Assembly: GCA_945872815.1 (NCBI GenBank)
Contig: CAMCAY010000005.1
Location: 20,861-84,860, forward strand
Reading direction: 5' to 3'
Source of the DNA: Chitinophaga pinensis
GTDB taxonomy: Bacteria > Bacteroidota > Bacteroidia > Chitinophagales > Chitinophagaceae
DNA length: 64,000 nucleotides
A program made the position numbers and the translations under genes. Shown here in pieces: positions 1 to 8,214 of this stretch (within the stretch, counting starts at the first letter, position 1; each line of letters starts with the position of its first letter). The notes beneath the pieces were generated by a model, which saw only the letters and a program-made list of their open reading frames with translations, searched no databases and was not told the origin of the DNA.

Positions 1-218
1 GGTTCAAGATTTAGAAAGGACAAAGAAGTATCTTTACCCATCAACTCATTTGGCCACCATTTATATTGATCAAAAATATTGGAATTGAAATATTTTAATC
101 TTACATAATTGGCTTTTAAATCTATTCCAGTCTTTATTCCTTTACTAAAAAAAGTAACCCCAGTTTGTACGAAACAATTATAATATTGGGAAGTAATTGT
201 TGAATTGAGAGAAACACC
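1..218 (-). CDS. Partial unidentified reading frame at left edge
   Basis: An open minus-strand frame of 72 codons runs off the left edge. It is bounded upstream by an in-frame TGA at 219-221 and has no start codon next to that stop. The translation alternates polar and aromatic residues, for example QTGVTFFSKGIKTGIDLKAN, which looks like strands of an outer-membrane or secreted protein. I do not recognise the family. It meets the truncated adhesin frame of the opposite strand at about 220, so it is probably the interior of a gene cut by a rearrangement or assembly join. A chance open frame is also possible. Confidence 0.35.
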
Positions 219-226
219 TCATTCCA

Positions 227-3200
227 ATGCGACCAAGGAATGGATCTGCTGTTGTAAGTGGAAATAACATCAACTATACACCTGCCGTTGGATTTACAGG
301 AAAAGATACTTTGATTTATAGTATTTGTGAAACTGTATCAGGTTCATGTTCACCTGACCCTTTATGTGATACTGCATTGGTGGTAATTACTGTAAGCAAT
401 CAGACACCCGTTGCTAATAATAATATCAGAACGGTGTTACCTTGCTTATCCAATACAATTGATTTGATTAGCAATGACACAGATCCTGAAAATGGCACTT
501 TAACTGTTAGCAATATTAGTGCATTAAGTAACCCTGCTGCCGGATCCTTGGTGAATAATCAGGACGGAACGGTAACTTTTACACCAGTTGCCGGATATAG
601 CGGAACAGTTACCTTTACCTATACTGTGACAGATAATGGTGTAACATCCCTTACTTCATCACCCGCTACTGTTAGTATAACGGTTAGTTCTCCTGTAAAC
701 TCAGCTCCAATTGCTAACGATGATCAGGAAACTTTCTACATGGATCAAACTGACTATTTTGCTGTAGTAGATAATGATACAGATCCAGATAATAATACCT
801 TAACCAATCCGATTATCACTGTTCAACCTTTACATGGAACTGCAACAGTATTAGCAAATGGATTGATTAAATATATTCCCAACAGAGGTTATTATGGAAA
901 GGATACCCTTTCTTACCAGATTTGTGATTTAGTCAATAATGCATTAAACTGTTCTGCATCACAGGAAAAATGTGATACTGCAAAATTGTCTTACAACATT
1001 CTTCCTTTAAATACAGTGACTGCCATAAACGATGAGAACAGCACTTGGGTAAACACTCCTGTGGGCGGTTCAATTTTAAACAATGATTTTGATTCTGAAG
1101 GGGATAGTCCAATTCAGTTCAATGGTTTTATAATTGGAGGAATAAGTTACACCTCAGGAACAATTACTGTCAGTGGAGTGAATGCCTCCGGAAATGCTGT
1201 TCTAAACGCAGGGACAATAATAATTAATGCAAATGGCACTTATACCTATACTCCTGCAAACAATTTTATTGGATACATTGATATTCCTTACAGTATCAGA
1301 GATAACAATTCAAATGCTGCTTATGACACGGCCTTTTTACATATTACTGTTAACCCTCTTCCTAATGTTAGCAATAGTGTTATTGCCAACAATGATGAAT
1401 ACAATACTCCTATCAATGTAAATGTTAATGGTAATATCCTTACCTCAAACGATTTTGATCCACAAAGAGATGTATTTAATTTAACCTCTTTTACCATTGA
1501 CTCTGACGGCAATGGTACGCAAGATGGTACAGGATCAATTGGGTCAGTCATAACCATCGGAGGGATTACATCAACTGGGTTGCCTGTTTCGAATGCAGGT
1601 ACACTGATATTGAACTCTAATGGAAGTTTTACTTTTAATCCTCAGGACGATTTTACCGGAAGTGTGAATGTAGTATATACCATTACAGATGCAAATAGTG
1701 CTATATCTAGGGCAATTTTGCAAATCGATATCGTACCCGATGCTAATGGCCCTTTGAATGATCCTCCGGTTGCAGGCGATGATTTCACTTATACGAATAT
1801 CAATACCCCAGTTCGCGGAAGTTTTGCATCCAATGATTCAGACCCGAATGGCAATCCGATTTCTTACGGAGGAACAACCATTAATCCTGCTGGACCCGCA
1901 TTACCTATTGGTACTGCTGTAACAACTGAGCAAGGCGGTACTATTCAATTTTTCTCCAATGGAACTTACTTATATACACCACCTGCAAATTATTCAGGTC
2001 CAGATAAAGTAAATTATCAGATTTGTGATGTTACTTTAGTATCACCACAACCTCAATGTGGAAATGCTATCATTCACTTGTTGGTAGGACCTGCAAATAC
2101 TACCAATGCCATCAATGATGAAAACAGTACATGGCAAGATGTGAATGTAAGTGGCAATGTCCTTACAAATGATTACGATGCAGAAGTAAACACTCAAACT
2201 TTCGGCAGCTTTTTGAATCAAGCCAACAATGCTTCCATCACTTCCGGAGCCATTGTAAGTGGTTTGAGTGCCACTGGATCTCCGTTTGCAAATGCAGGCA
2301 CCTTAACTTTTGATGCAAGTGGTAATTATACTTTTGACCCCGATCCTGCATTTACTGGAACTGTTTCAATTCCTTACACTGTTTGTGACAATGGGGTTAC
2401 GCCTAAATGTGATACTGCATATTTAACCATCACCGTTAGTCCTTTGCCATATATTGAAAACTCAGTAATTGCTAACAATGATGAGAACATTAGTTACGGA
2501 AATCCAGTTAGCAACAACCTTTTGTTAAATGATGCAGATCCTCAAGGAAATAATATTACCATTACTGCTGTAACAGGTGGAACAGTTGGAACCGGCTTCC
2601 CAGTAGCAGGTGTTGATCAAAATGGAATTCCGGTTGTAAATGCAGGTACATTGATTGTTAATGCAAATGGTAGTTACACCTTCACTCCTGCTTCGGGCTT
2701 CGTGGGCAGCATTAACGTTCCTTATACGATTACCGATAACAATGCTTCTCCTTCAACTTCAACTGCCATTCTTCATATTGATGTATTGGCCGATCAAAAT
2801 GGACCGTTAAATGATCCTCCTTTTGCCGGAGATGATTTTATTAACACACCAATAAATACTCCGGTAAATGGTAATTTCATTGGCAATGACAGCGATCCTA
2901 ATGGAAACTCTATTTCGCTTAACGGTACAACAATTGTTCCCAGTGGACCGCAAACACCAATTGGAACACCGGTAACTACACAACAAGGCGGAACAATTCA
3001 GTTCTATTCTGATGGAACTTATACTTATACTCCACCGAGCGGATATACAGGTCCTGATTTCTGCAATTACACCATTTGCGATGTAACAGTCGTAAATCCT
3101 AATCCTTTGTGTAATCAGGCCATGATTCACTTCTTGGTTGCACCCGTTCCTCCTGTACCAGTTACATTAACAACATTCAATGCTGTTTTAATAAGTAAAA

Positions 3201-3721
3201 AACAATCTAAACTATTCTGGATTTCTCAATCTGAAATAAATCTTCATCATTATGAAATTGAAAGAAGTACAGATGGCTTAAAATTTATCAGCAGAGGGTT
3301 TATTAATGCTAAAGGATCATTGACATCCTCGCAGAATTACAGTTTTATTGACGAATTGAATACGAATGCAGCTATCGTGTTTTACAGATTAAAAATTGTA
3401 GATAACGATGGCAAATTTAAATATTCAAATGTTGTATCATTAAAGTTAAATAATTCAAGTACTGTGGATCAGATAAAAGTTTATCCAAATCCTTTTGTAT
3501 CCAATATCAATATTGAATTAATCAGCTTGCATGACGAAACTGCTGCAATCAGGATTTTAAATGCAAATGGAAAAACTGTTTACAAAGAACAAACTCAATT
3601 GAAGACAGGAGGAAACTTGATCACTATACCAAATCTAGAAAAGTATTCAAAATCTACTTATTTAATTGAGATTAAAACAAACTCAAATAGAGTTGTCAGA
3701 AAGGTGATCAAAAACCAATAG
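227..3721 (+). CDS. Giant T9SS-secreted adhesin with tandem cadherin/Ig-like repeats, 5'-truncated
   Basis: The 1164 residues are almost entirely tandem extracellular beta-sandwich repeats of about 100-130 residues. Each has an 'NDxDPxGN' calcium-loop-like start and a 'YTPxxGFxGxDxxxYxICD' end. Repeats start near residues 56, 158, 262, 384, 505, 623, 735 and 856. Residues about 975-1080 form a linker domain, and from about 1084 (KVYPNPF) there is a type A T9SS C-terminal sorting domain ending in VVRKVIKNQ. The protein should be exported by T9SS and attached to the cell surface, probably for adhesion. There is no signal peptide: the first residues already belong to the second half of a repeat, and a stop lies in frame at 206-208. 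The N-terminus is therefore missing and the given ATG is unlikely to be the native start. Confidence 0.85.
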   Translation: MRPRNGSAVVSGNNINYTPAVGFTGKDTLIYSICETVSGSCSPDPLCDTALVVITVSNQTPVANNNIRTVLPCLSNTIDLISNDTDPENGTLTVSNISALSNPAAGSLVNNQDGTVTFTPVAGYSGTVTFTYTVTDNGVTSLTSSPATVSITVSSPVNSAPIANDDQETFYMDQTDYFAVVDNDTDPDNNTLTNPIITVQPLHGTATVLANGLIKYIPNRGYYGKDTLSYQICDLVNNALNCSASQEKCDTAKLSYNILPLNTVTAINDENSTWVNTPVGGSILNNDFDSEGDSPIQFNGFIIGGISYTSGTITVSGVNASGNAVLNAGTIIINANGTYTYTPANNFIGYIDIPYSIRDNNSNAAYDTAFLHITVNPLPNVSNSVIANNDEYNTPINVNVNGNILTSNDFDPQRDVFNLTSFTIDSDGNGTQDGTGSIGSVITIGGITSTGLPVSNAGTLILNSNGSFTFNPQDDFTGSVNVVYTITDANSAISRAILQIDIVPDANGPLNDPPVAGDDFTYTNINTPVRGSFASNDSDPNGNPISYGGTTINPAGPALPIGTAVTTEQGGTIQFFSNGTYLYTPPANYSGPDKVNYQICDVTLVSPQPQCGNAIIHLLVGPANTTNAINDENSTWQDVNVSGNVLTNDYDAEVNTQTFGSFLNQANNASITSGAIVSGLSATGSPFANAGTLTFDASGNYTFDPDPAFTGTVSIPYTVCDNGVTPKCDTAYLTITVSPLPYIENSVIANNDENISYGNPVSNNLLLNDADPQGNNITITAVTGGTVGTGFPVAGVDQNGIPVVNAGTLIVNANGSYTFTPASGFVGSINVPYTITDNNASPSTSTAILHIDVLADQNGPLNDPPFAGDDFINTPINTPVNGNFIGNDSDPNGNSISLNGTTIVPSGPQTPIGTPVTTQQGGTIQFYSDGTYTYTPPSGYTGPDFCNYTICDVTVVNPNPLCNQAMIHFLVAPVPPVPVTLTTFNAVLISKKQSKLFWISQSEINLHHYEIERSTDGLKFISRGFINAKGSLTSSQNYSFIDELNTNAAIVFYRLKIVDNDGKFKYSNVVSLKLNNSSTVDQIKVYPNPFVSNINIELISLHDETAAIRILNANGKTVYKEQTQLKTGGNLITIPNLEKYSKSTYLIEIKTNSNRVVRKVIKNQ

Positions 3722-3749
3722 TATAATTGATTATCATTATTAAAAAGAG

Positions 3750-3784
3750 ACCGTCTCAGATATAAAATTCTGAGACGGTTTTTT
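3750..3784 (+). terminator. Intrinsic terminator of the adhesin gene
   Basis: A perfect 11-bp stem (ACCGTCTCAGA, 3750-3760, with its complement at 3769-3779) has an 8-nt loop and runs into six T's. It lies 28 bp after the adhesin stop codon. Confidence 0.9.
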
Positions 3785-3868
3785 ATACAAACTGATTTAT
3801 ACTTTTGTATTGCAATTATTTTTCAATTAAGTAGCATGATGGTATTTTCCATTTTAAGCGCAATGCCT

Positions 3869-3876
3869 TATTTTTG
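3869..3876 (+). promoter_or_regulatory. Bacteroidetes-type -7 element for the oxoamine synthase
   Basis: TATTTTTG matches TAnnTTTG exactly, 34 nt before the ATG at 3911 and downstream of a strong terminator. No clear -33 TTG is visible. Confidence 0.5.
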
Positions 3877-3910
3877 CAGTAAATTGAATAACAAATAAAC
3901 TTTTATCCAA

Positions 3911-5164
3911 ATGGATGTATTTGAAAAACTGGTTAAAGACGGTGGTCCAATCGGACAGCACATGGACAGGGCTCATGGATATTTCGCTTTTCCAAAATTA
4001 GATGGGGAACTAGGCCCTCACATGCAATTCAGAGGTAAAGATATGATTGTATGGAGTTTGAATAATTATCTTGGTTTAGTAAACCACCCTGAAGTTAGAA
4101 AAGCTGATTTGGACGCCGCTGCAAAATATGGAATGGGTAACCCAATGGGAGCAAGAATGATGAGTGGCAATAGCACCAAACATGAAGAACTTGAAAAAGT
4201 AATCAGCAATTTTGTCAACAGGGAAGATACCATGTTGTTAAATTTCGGTTATCAAGGGATCATGAGTTCTATTGATGCATTGGTTAACCGAAGAGATGTG
4301 ATTGTATATGATGCGGAAGCTCATGCATGTATTGTTGATGGAGTAAGACTTCACATGGGACATCGATACGCATTTAAACACAATGATATTGCAGATTGTG
4401 AAAAACAATTGCAAAGAGCAACCGAATTGGCCAATAAAAATGGCGGTGGAATTTTATTGATTACTGAAGGAGTGTTTGGTATGGATGGCGAACAGGGCAT
4501 CTTGAAAGAAATCGTTGCCTTGAAGAAAAAATATGAATTCAGAATTTTGATTGATGATGCGCATGGATTTGGATATATGGGACCAACAGGTGCAGGTGCC
4601 GATGAAGCACAAGGTTGTCAGCATGGTATTGATCTTTACTTCAGCACATTCGTAAAAAGTATGGGTAGCATAGGAGCATTTATCAGCGGACCAAAAGCTG
4701 TTATTAAATATTTGCGTTACAATACCCGTTCTCAAATTTTTGCAAAAAGCTTGCCCTTGATTATCGTTGAAGGAATGCTGAAGAGAATGGAGATGACAAT
4801 TACCATGCCCGAATTGAGAAAAAAATTGTGGGATAACGTTGAAAGACTTCAAACTGGTTTAAAAGACAGAGGTTTTGATATTGGAAATACCAATTCGCCT
4901 GTAACACCCATTTATATGAAGGGAGATGTACCCGAAGCAACTCAAATGGTGATGGACTTGAGAGAAAACTATCATATTTTTTGCAGTATCGTTGTATATC
5001 CTGTTATTCCAAAAGGTGAGATCATATACAGATTGATTCCTACTGCTGCGCATAGTTTTGATGATGTTGACCGTACTTTGAAAGCATTTGAAGAAACTAA
5101 AAAGAAATTGGACGCAGGCTTGTATAAAGCAGCGGACATTCCTAATATGGCTGACGTTTTATAA
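3911..5164 (+). CDS. Alpha-oxoamine synthase (serine palmitoyltransferase-like / cysteate acyltransferase-like)
   Basis: This 417-residue PLP enzyme belongs to the AONS/KBL/SPT family, which condenses an amino acid with an acyl thioester and loses CO2. Family marks include SLNNYLGL near residue 51, DDAHGFG in the cofactor aspartate region, and the Schiff-base lysine K249 in STFVKSMGSIGAF. In this phylum such a free-standing enzyme normally makes the sphingoid base 3-ketosphinganine or, from cysteate, the capnoid base of sulfonolipids. The sequence differs from the common Bacteroidetes SPT: it has PMGARMMSGN where SPT has GCAGSRFLNGT. I therefore leave the substrate open. No bio genes are nearby, which argues against biotin synthesis. 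It is a monocistronic unit with its own promoter-like element and terminator. Confidence 0.8.
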   Translation: MDVFEKLVKDGGPIGQHMDRAHGYFAFPKLDGELGPHMQFRGKDMIVWSLNNYLGLVNHPEVRKADLDAAAKYGMGNPMGARMMSGNSTKHEELEKVISNFVNREDTMLLNFGYQGIMSSIDALVNRRDVIVYDAEAHACIVDGVRLHMGHRYAFKHNDIADCEKQLQRATELANKNGGGILLITEGVFGMDGEQGILKEIVALKKKYEFRILIDDAHGFGYMGPTGAGADEAQGCQHGIDLYFSTFVKSMGSIGAFISGPKAVIKYLRYNTRSQIFAKSLPLIIVEGMLKRMEMTITMPELRKKLWDNVERLQTGLKDRGFDIGNTNSPVTPIYMKGDVPEATQMVMDLRENYHIFCSIVVYPVIPKGEIIYRLIPTAAHSFDDVDRTLKAFEETKKKLDAGLYKAADIPNMADVL

Positions 5165-5193
5165 AAAACAGATTGGATAATAGATAATTCTAG

Positions 5194-5238
5194 CGTGAAT
5201 TTGAACCCTTACAATTGGTTTAAATTCACGTTTTTTTT
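5194..5238 (+). terminator. Intrinsic terminator overlapping the convergent permease 3' end
   Basis: A 14-nt stem (5194-5207 with 5217-5230, one G-T pair) has a 9-nt loop and is followed by eight T's (5231-5238). It ends the oxoamine synthase transcript. The right arm and part of the loop lie inside the last codons of the opposite-strand permease. Confidence 0.85.
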
Positions 5239-6573
5239 GAAAGGCCACTCTTTATTAAACTGGGCTTTTGTAAAATATACAATTAAACCACTTCCTACTA
5301 CTACAAGAAATGTTTTTATGATTGCCATACCGGTTGCATAAAAAATAAACAACCACATGATAATAACTAATATCACAGGCAATGGATATAAAGGCATTTT
5401 GTAAGACAGTTTTTCTTTGCCATTTCGATTTCTCAATAAAACAACACCAACTGCCTGACCAATAAATTGAACAATAATTCTCATGGCCAGAATTGCGCTG
5501 ATGACTTCTCCCATCCTGAATAAAAGACTGAAAACAAAGGCAAGCAAGGATAATACGAGCAATGATATGTACGGAAAATTTTTAGTTGGATGTAGTTTTG
5601 CAAAAAATTTAAAAAAAGATCCATTCACAGCAGCTGCATAAGGAACCCTTGAATAGCCCAATAAAACAGCGAACAAAGAAGCAATTGCAACCCACAATAT
5701 CATAATCGTAGCAACAGCAGCAGCCGTTTTTCCATACAATCTTTCTATAAAAATGCTTACTACGAAGTTATTAATACCTCCATCCTGCCATGACTTTATT
5801 TCTTCCCAGGGAATAACACTTGTAACACTTAGATTCATCAATAAATAAAGCAACATGATTCCTGCAATTGAAATAAACATACTACGTGGAATATTCTTCT
5901 TAGGATTTCTAATTTCGGCACCAAGATGACAAACATTGTAATATCCCAAGTAACTGTATATACTTTTAACACATGCCTGACCAAAAGAATAAGACAACAA
6001 TAGATTAATACTGAAATAATGAGGCATTTCCTTAACAGACAAAAATATATTTCCATGAGTTATACCGCCCGTAATTATCCAAATCAATGTTGCCAGTACA
6101 CCTATCCAAAGCAATACGCCTATTTTTCCTATGTTCTCAATTTTTCTGTACAATAAAAAAGTTACAATAATTATCACAGTCCCGGAAATGCATTTTTGTT
6201 GCCAGATACTCATTTCAGGAACCAGATAAAGGAAATAAGTTGCAAACCCAATCGCAGCAGAAGCTGCTACCAAAGGAGCCTGGATAATTGTTTGCCATAC
6301 GTATAAAAAACTCATTAATTTCCCTGCTTTCAATTTACCATAAGCCTCACTTAAAAAATTAAAACTTCCTCCGGCTAAGGGATAAGCCGCTCCCAATTCA
6401 CTCCAGATCATTGCATCTACAAAAGATAGAAATGCCCCTGCAATCCAGGCATAAATATACATTCCACCAATATATCCAATTATGATGGGCAATGTGATGA
6501 AAGGACCAATTCCCACCATATCAATCATATTCAAAACTGTAGATTGAAAAAGACCCAATTTTCTTTGCAGCAT
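5209..6573 (-). CDS. APC-superfamily amino acid permease
   Basis: This 454-residue integral membrane protein has about 12 hydrophobic segments across its length. The N-terminal NMIDMVGIGPFITLP matches the first-helix glycine motif of APC transporters, and AAYPLAGGSFNFLSEAYG matches the conserved loop and helix after TM2. It probably moves an amino acid or amine with protons across the inner membrane. The substrate cannot be read from sequence. Nothing shows coupling to the tryptophan catabolic genes elsewhere in the window. It is transcribed toward the oxoamine synthase, and its 3' end contains that gene's terminator. Confidence 0.85.
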   Translation of the reverse strand: MLQRKLGLFQSTVLNMIDMVGIGPFITLPIIIGYIGGMYIYAWIAGAFLSFVDAMIWSELGAAYPLAGGSFNFLSEAYGKLKAGKLMSFLYVWQTIIQAPLVAASAAIGFATYFLYLVPEMSIWQQKCISGTVIIIVTFLLYRKIENIGKIGVLLWIGVLATLIWIITGGITHGNIFLSVKEMPHYFSINLLLSYSFGQACVKSIYSYLGYYNVCHLGAEIRNPKKNIPRSMFISIAGIMLLYLLMNLSVTSVIPWEEIKSWQDGGINNFVVSIFIERLYGKTAAAVATIMILWVAIASLFAVLLGYSRVPYAAAVNGSFFKFFAKLHPTKNFPYISLLVLSLLAFVFSLLFRMGEVISAILAMRIIVQFIGQAVGVVLLRNRNGKEKLSYKMPLYPLPVILVIIMWLFIFYATGMAIIKTFLVVVGSGLIVYFTKAQFNKEWPFKKNVNLNQL

Positions 6574-6701
6574 TAGTTGGTTAGTTTTGGTTGGTCATGT
6601 AAATATAAGCAGATATCATATTTACGAATGAAAAATTGATAGTTGACCAAATTACTAGAATGCTTAAAATTATTATTCAAATCACTTCAACTTTTAGTAT
6701 T

Positions 6702-6709
6702 TATTTTTG
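6702..6709 (+). promoter_or_regulatory. -7 element upstream of ubiX
   Basis: TATTTTTG is an exact match to TAnnTTTG, 22 nt before the ubiX ATG. Confidence 0.5.
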
Positions 6710-6731
6710 TTAGAATAAATAAATAATCAGT

Positions 6732-7289
6732 ATGCAAAAAATAGTAATAGCTGTAACAGGAGCAAGTGGTTCGATTTACGCTAAAGTACTTTTGTCCAAA
6801 TTGATAAAGATGAAAGAATCAATAGATGAATTATCACTTCTGATGACAGAAAATGCAAAAGAAGTATGGCATACAGAATTAGATGATAAAAGTTATGAAA
6901 ACTTGGAAGTAAGATACTTTAATCAAAATGATTTTCATGCACCCTTTGCATCAGGCTCGGGCCAATACAATACCATGATTATTATTCCATGCAGTATGGG
7001 AACATTGGGTAGAATTGCGGGTGGTATATCAAATGACCTGATTACCAGAGCTGCTGATGTAGTGTTGAAGGAAAGAAGAAAATTAATTTGTGTGGTAAGG
7101 GACACTCCTTATAATTTAATACACATTAAAAATATGGAGACAGTTACTTTAGCTGGAGGAATCATTTGCCCGGCAACTCCTTCATTTTATAGCAAACCTT
7201 CTACTATTGAAGATGTGGCCGCAACAGTGGTGGATCGTGTTATTGATCTTGCTGGTCTTTCAAATGAAACTTTTCGTTGGGGAAAATAA
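6732..7289 (+). CDS. ubiX: UbiX-family flavin prenyltransferase
   Basis: This 185-residue flavoprotein has the expected length and the glycine-rich start VTGASGSIYAKVLL. Later it has IIIPCSMGTLGRIAGGISNDL, which covers the flavin/phosphate site, and VRDTPYNLIHIKNM, the conserved basic loop. UbiX attaches a dimethylallyl group to FMN to make prenylated FMN, the cofactor of UbiD-type decarboxylases, usually for menaquinone or aromatic acid metabolism. No ubiD is present in the window. It converges on lolA with only 3 bp between the stop codons. Confidence 0.92.
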   Translation: MQKIVIAVTGASGSIYAKVLLSKLIKMKESIDELSLLMTENAKEVWHTELDDKSYENLEVRYFNQNDFHAPFASGSGQYNTMIIIPCSMGTLGRIAGGISNDLITRAADVVLKERRKLICVVRDTPYNLIHIKNMETVTLAGGIICPATPSFYSKPSTIEDVAATVVDRVIDLAGLSNETFRWGK

Positions 7290-7292
7290 TTG

Positions 7293-7955
7293 TTATCTCA
7301 AATCAACAATTTCTACACCTGGATATTTTTTTGAATCAAATGAAAACGTATTATCAGCAATGTTATTGCCGGTTTTCATATTACTGATGCTATAGGTATA
7401 CCTGCTTCCGGACTTTTCAAATACTTTGGTAGTGTATATTGTAGATTGATCAATATACAGAAGAACTTTAAAAAAGGGTTTGGTCTTATCTATTGGAGTG
7501 AGTTCAAGCTCTTGCATATTCTTCCCAGCAACTTTTACTAAACCATTAAACTTATACAAAAAATCTTTATCGTAAAAATTTGTAAATAATTTTTGTGGAG
7601 TGATTGAATTTGCACTTGGATCAATTTTATTTATCGTTACTTCATTTGAACTTTTTTCGTACGTCCAGGTGGTTGATCCATCTGAAAAAATATCTTGTCC
7701 GGGAACTGAAATTCTGTATTTAAGGCCTTTCATAGTAACACTTCCTTTCTTCGAACCAATATTTTTACCGGAAGCGTTGTCTATTTTAAGTAAAAAATTT
7801 GCTTGTACTGTTTTGTAGCTTTTAAACTTCGTACTGACTGCATCCAGAATTTTTTTTGCTTCTGTATCACTTTTACCCATACCCTTGGGAGCCTGCGCAT
7901 GAAGTAAATTAATAGTCAAAAAAAGCCCGAATAACAATAGAGATGACTTCTTCAT
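7293..7955 (-). CDS. lolA: LolA-like periplasmic lipoprotein carrier
   Basis: The 220 residues start with a signal peptide (MKKSSLLLFGLFLTINLLHAQ) that ends at an AQ site typical of Bacteroidetes. The mature part follows the LolA pattern: an initial helix, then YKTVQANFLLKID, a beta-rich body with GSVTMKGLKYRISVPGQ, and FSDGSTTWTYEKSSNEVTI. LolA-type proteins carry lipoproteins from the inner to the outer membrane through the periplasm. Family members in this phylum are divergent, so the lipid-carrier fold is secure and the exact cargo less so. A TATATTTG element lies 37 nt upstream. Confidence 0.8.
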   Translation of the reverse strand: MKKSSLLLFGLFLTINLLHAQAPKGMGKSDTEAKKILDAVSTKFKSYKTVQANFLLKIDNASGKNIGSKKGSVTMKGLKYRISVPGQDIFSDGSTTWTYEKSSNEVTINKIDPSANSITPQKLFTNFYDKDFLYKFNGLVKVAGKNMQELELTPIDKTKPFFKVLLYIDQSTIYTTKVFEKSGSRYTYSISNMKTGNNIADNTFSFDSKKYPGVEIVDLR

Positions 7956-7991
7956 TTAATTTTTTTAAGATAAATCAATAAATTTTATTTG

Positions 7992-7999
7992 CAAATATA
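7992..7999 (-). promoter_or_regulatory. -7 element upstream of lolA
   Basis: On the minus strand this reads TATATTTG, an exact TAnnTTTG match, 37 nt before the lolA start. Confidence 0.5.
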
Positions 8000-8081
8000 A
8001 GCATTCGAACGCTAAGCTGAATTTCAAATTGGATAAAGAATACATCAATTTCGTTAATATAAACTGAGCAAATTTAGAAGG

Positions 8082-8183
8082 ATGGAAATTGTAAAATCTA
8101 GTGAAGCATCAAGGTATTGGGACTTCATTTTGATTGAAAAATGGGGAAATGATGTGGATGCTAAAGCTAATTTGTTTAGATGA
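8082..8183 (+). CDS. Candidate 33-residue small protein upstream of mutS
   Basis: A short frame starts at ATG 8082, preceded by the purine-rich AGAAGG, and ends with TGA at 8181-8183. The peptide (beginning MEIVKSSEASRYWDFILIEK) is charged, soluble-looking and rich in aromatics. It has ordinary amino acid composition, unlike random AT-rich translation. It lies in the 259-bp gap between lolA and mutS and ends just before the mutS promoter element. It could be a true small protein, the remnant of a longer gene, or chance. I do not recognise a family. Confidence 0.3.
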   Translation: MEIVKSSEASRYWDFILIEKWGNDVDAKANLFR

Positions 8184-8200
8184 ATTTGGATCATAAATAG

Positions 8201-8208
8201 TAATTTTG
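8201..8208 (+). promoter_or_regulatory. -7 element of mutS, predicting a leaderless mRNA
   Basis: TAATTTTG is an exact TAnnTTTG match ending 6 nt before the mutS ATG. Transcription should start at or within about 2 nt of that ATG. The element also overlaps a possible TTG start at 8206, which makes that start untenable. Confidence 0.5.
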
Positions 8209-8214
8209 TTAGCT

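Noticed and set aside
2807..3130. 107-codon minus-strand frame inside the adhesin
   Set aside because: It is a shadow of a repetitive coding sequence, rich in Cys, Ile and Arg, with no start context.
8206..8214. TTG start for mutS giving three extra residues
   Set aside because: The TTG is part of the TAATTTTG promoter element; ATG 8215 gives the normal MutS start.
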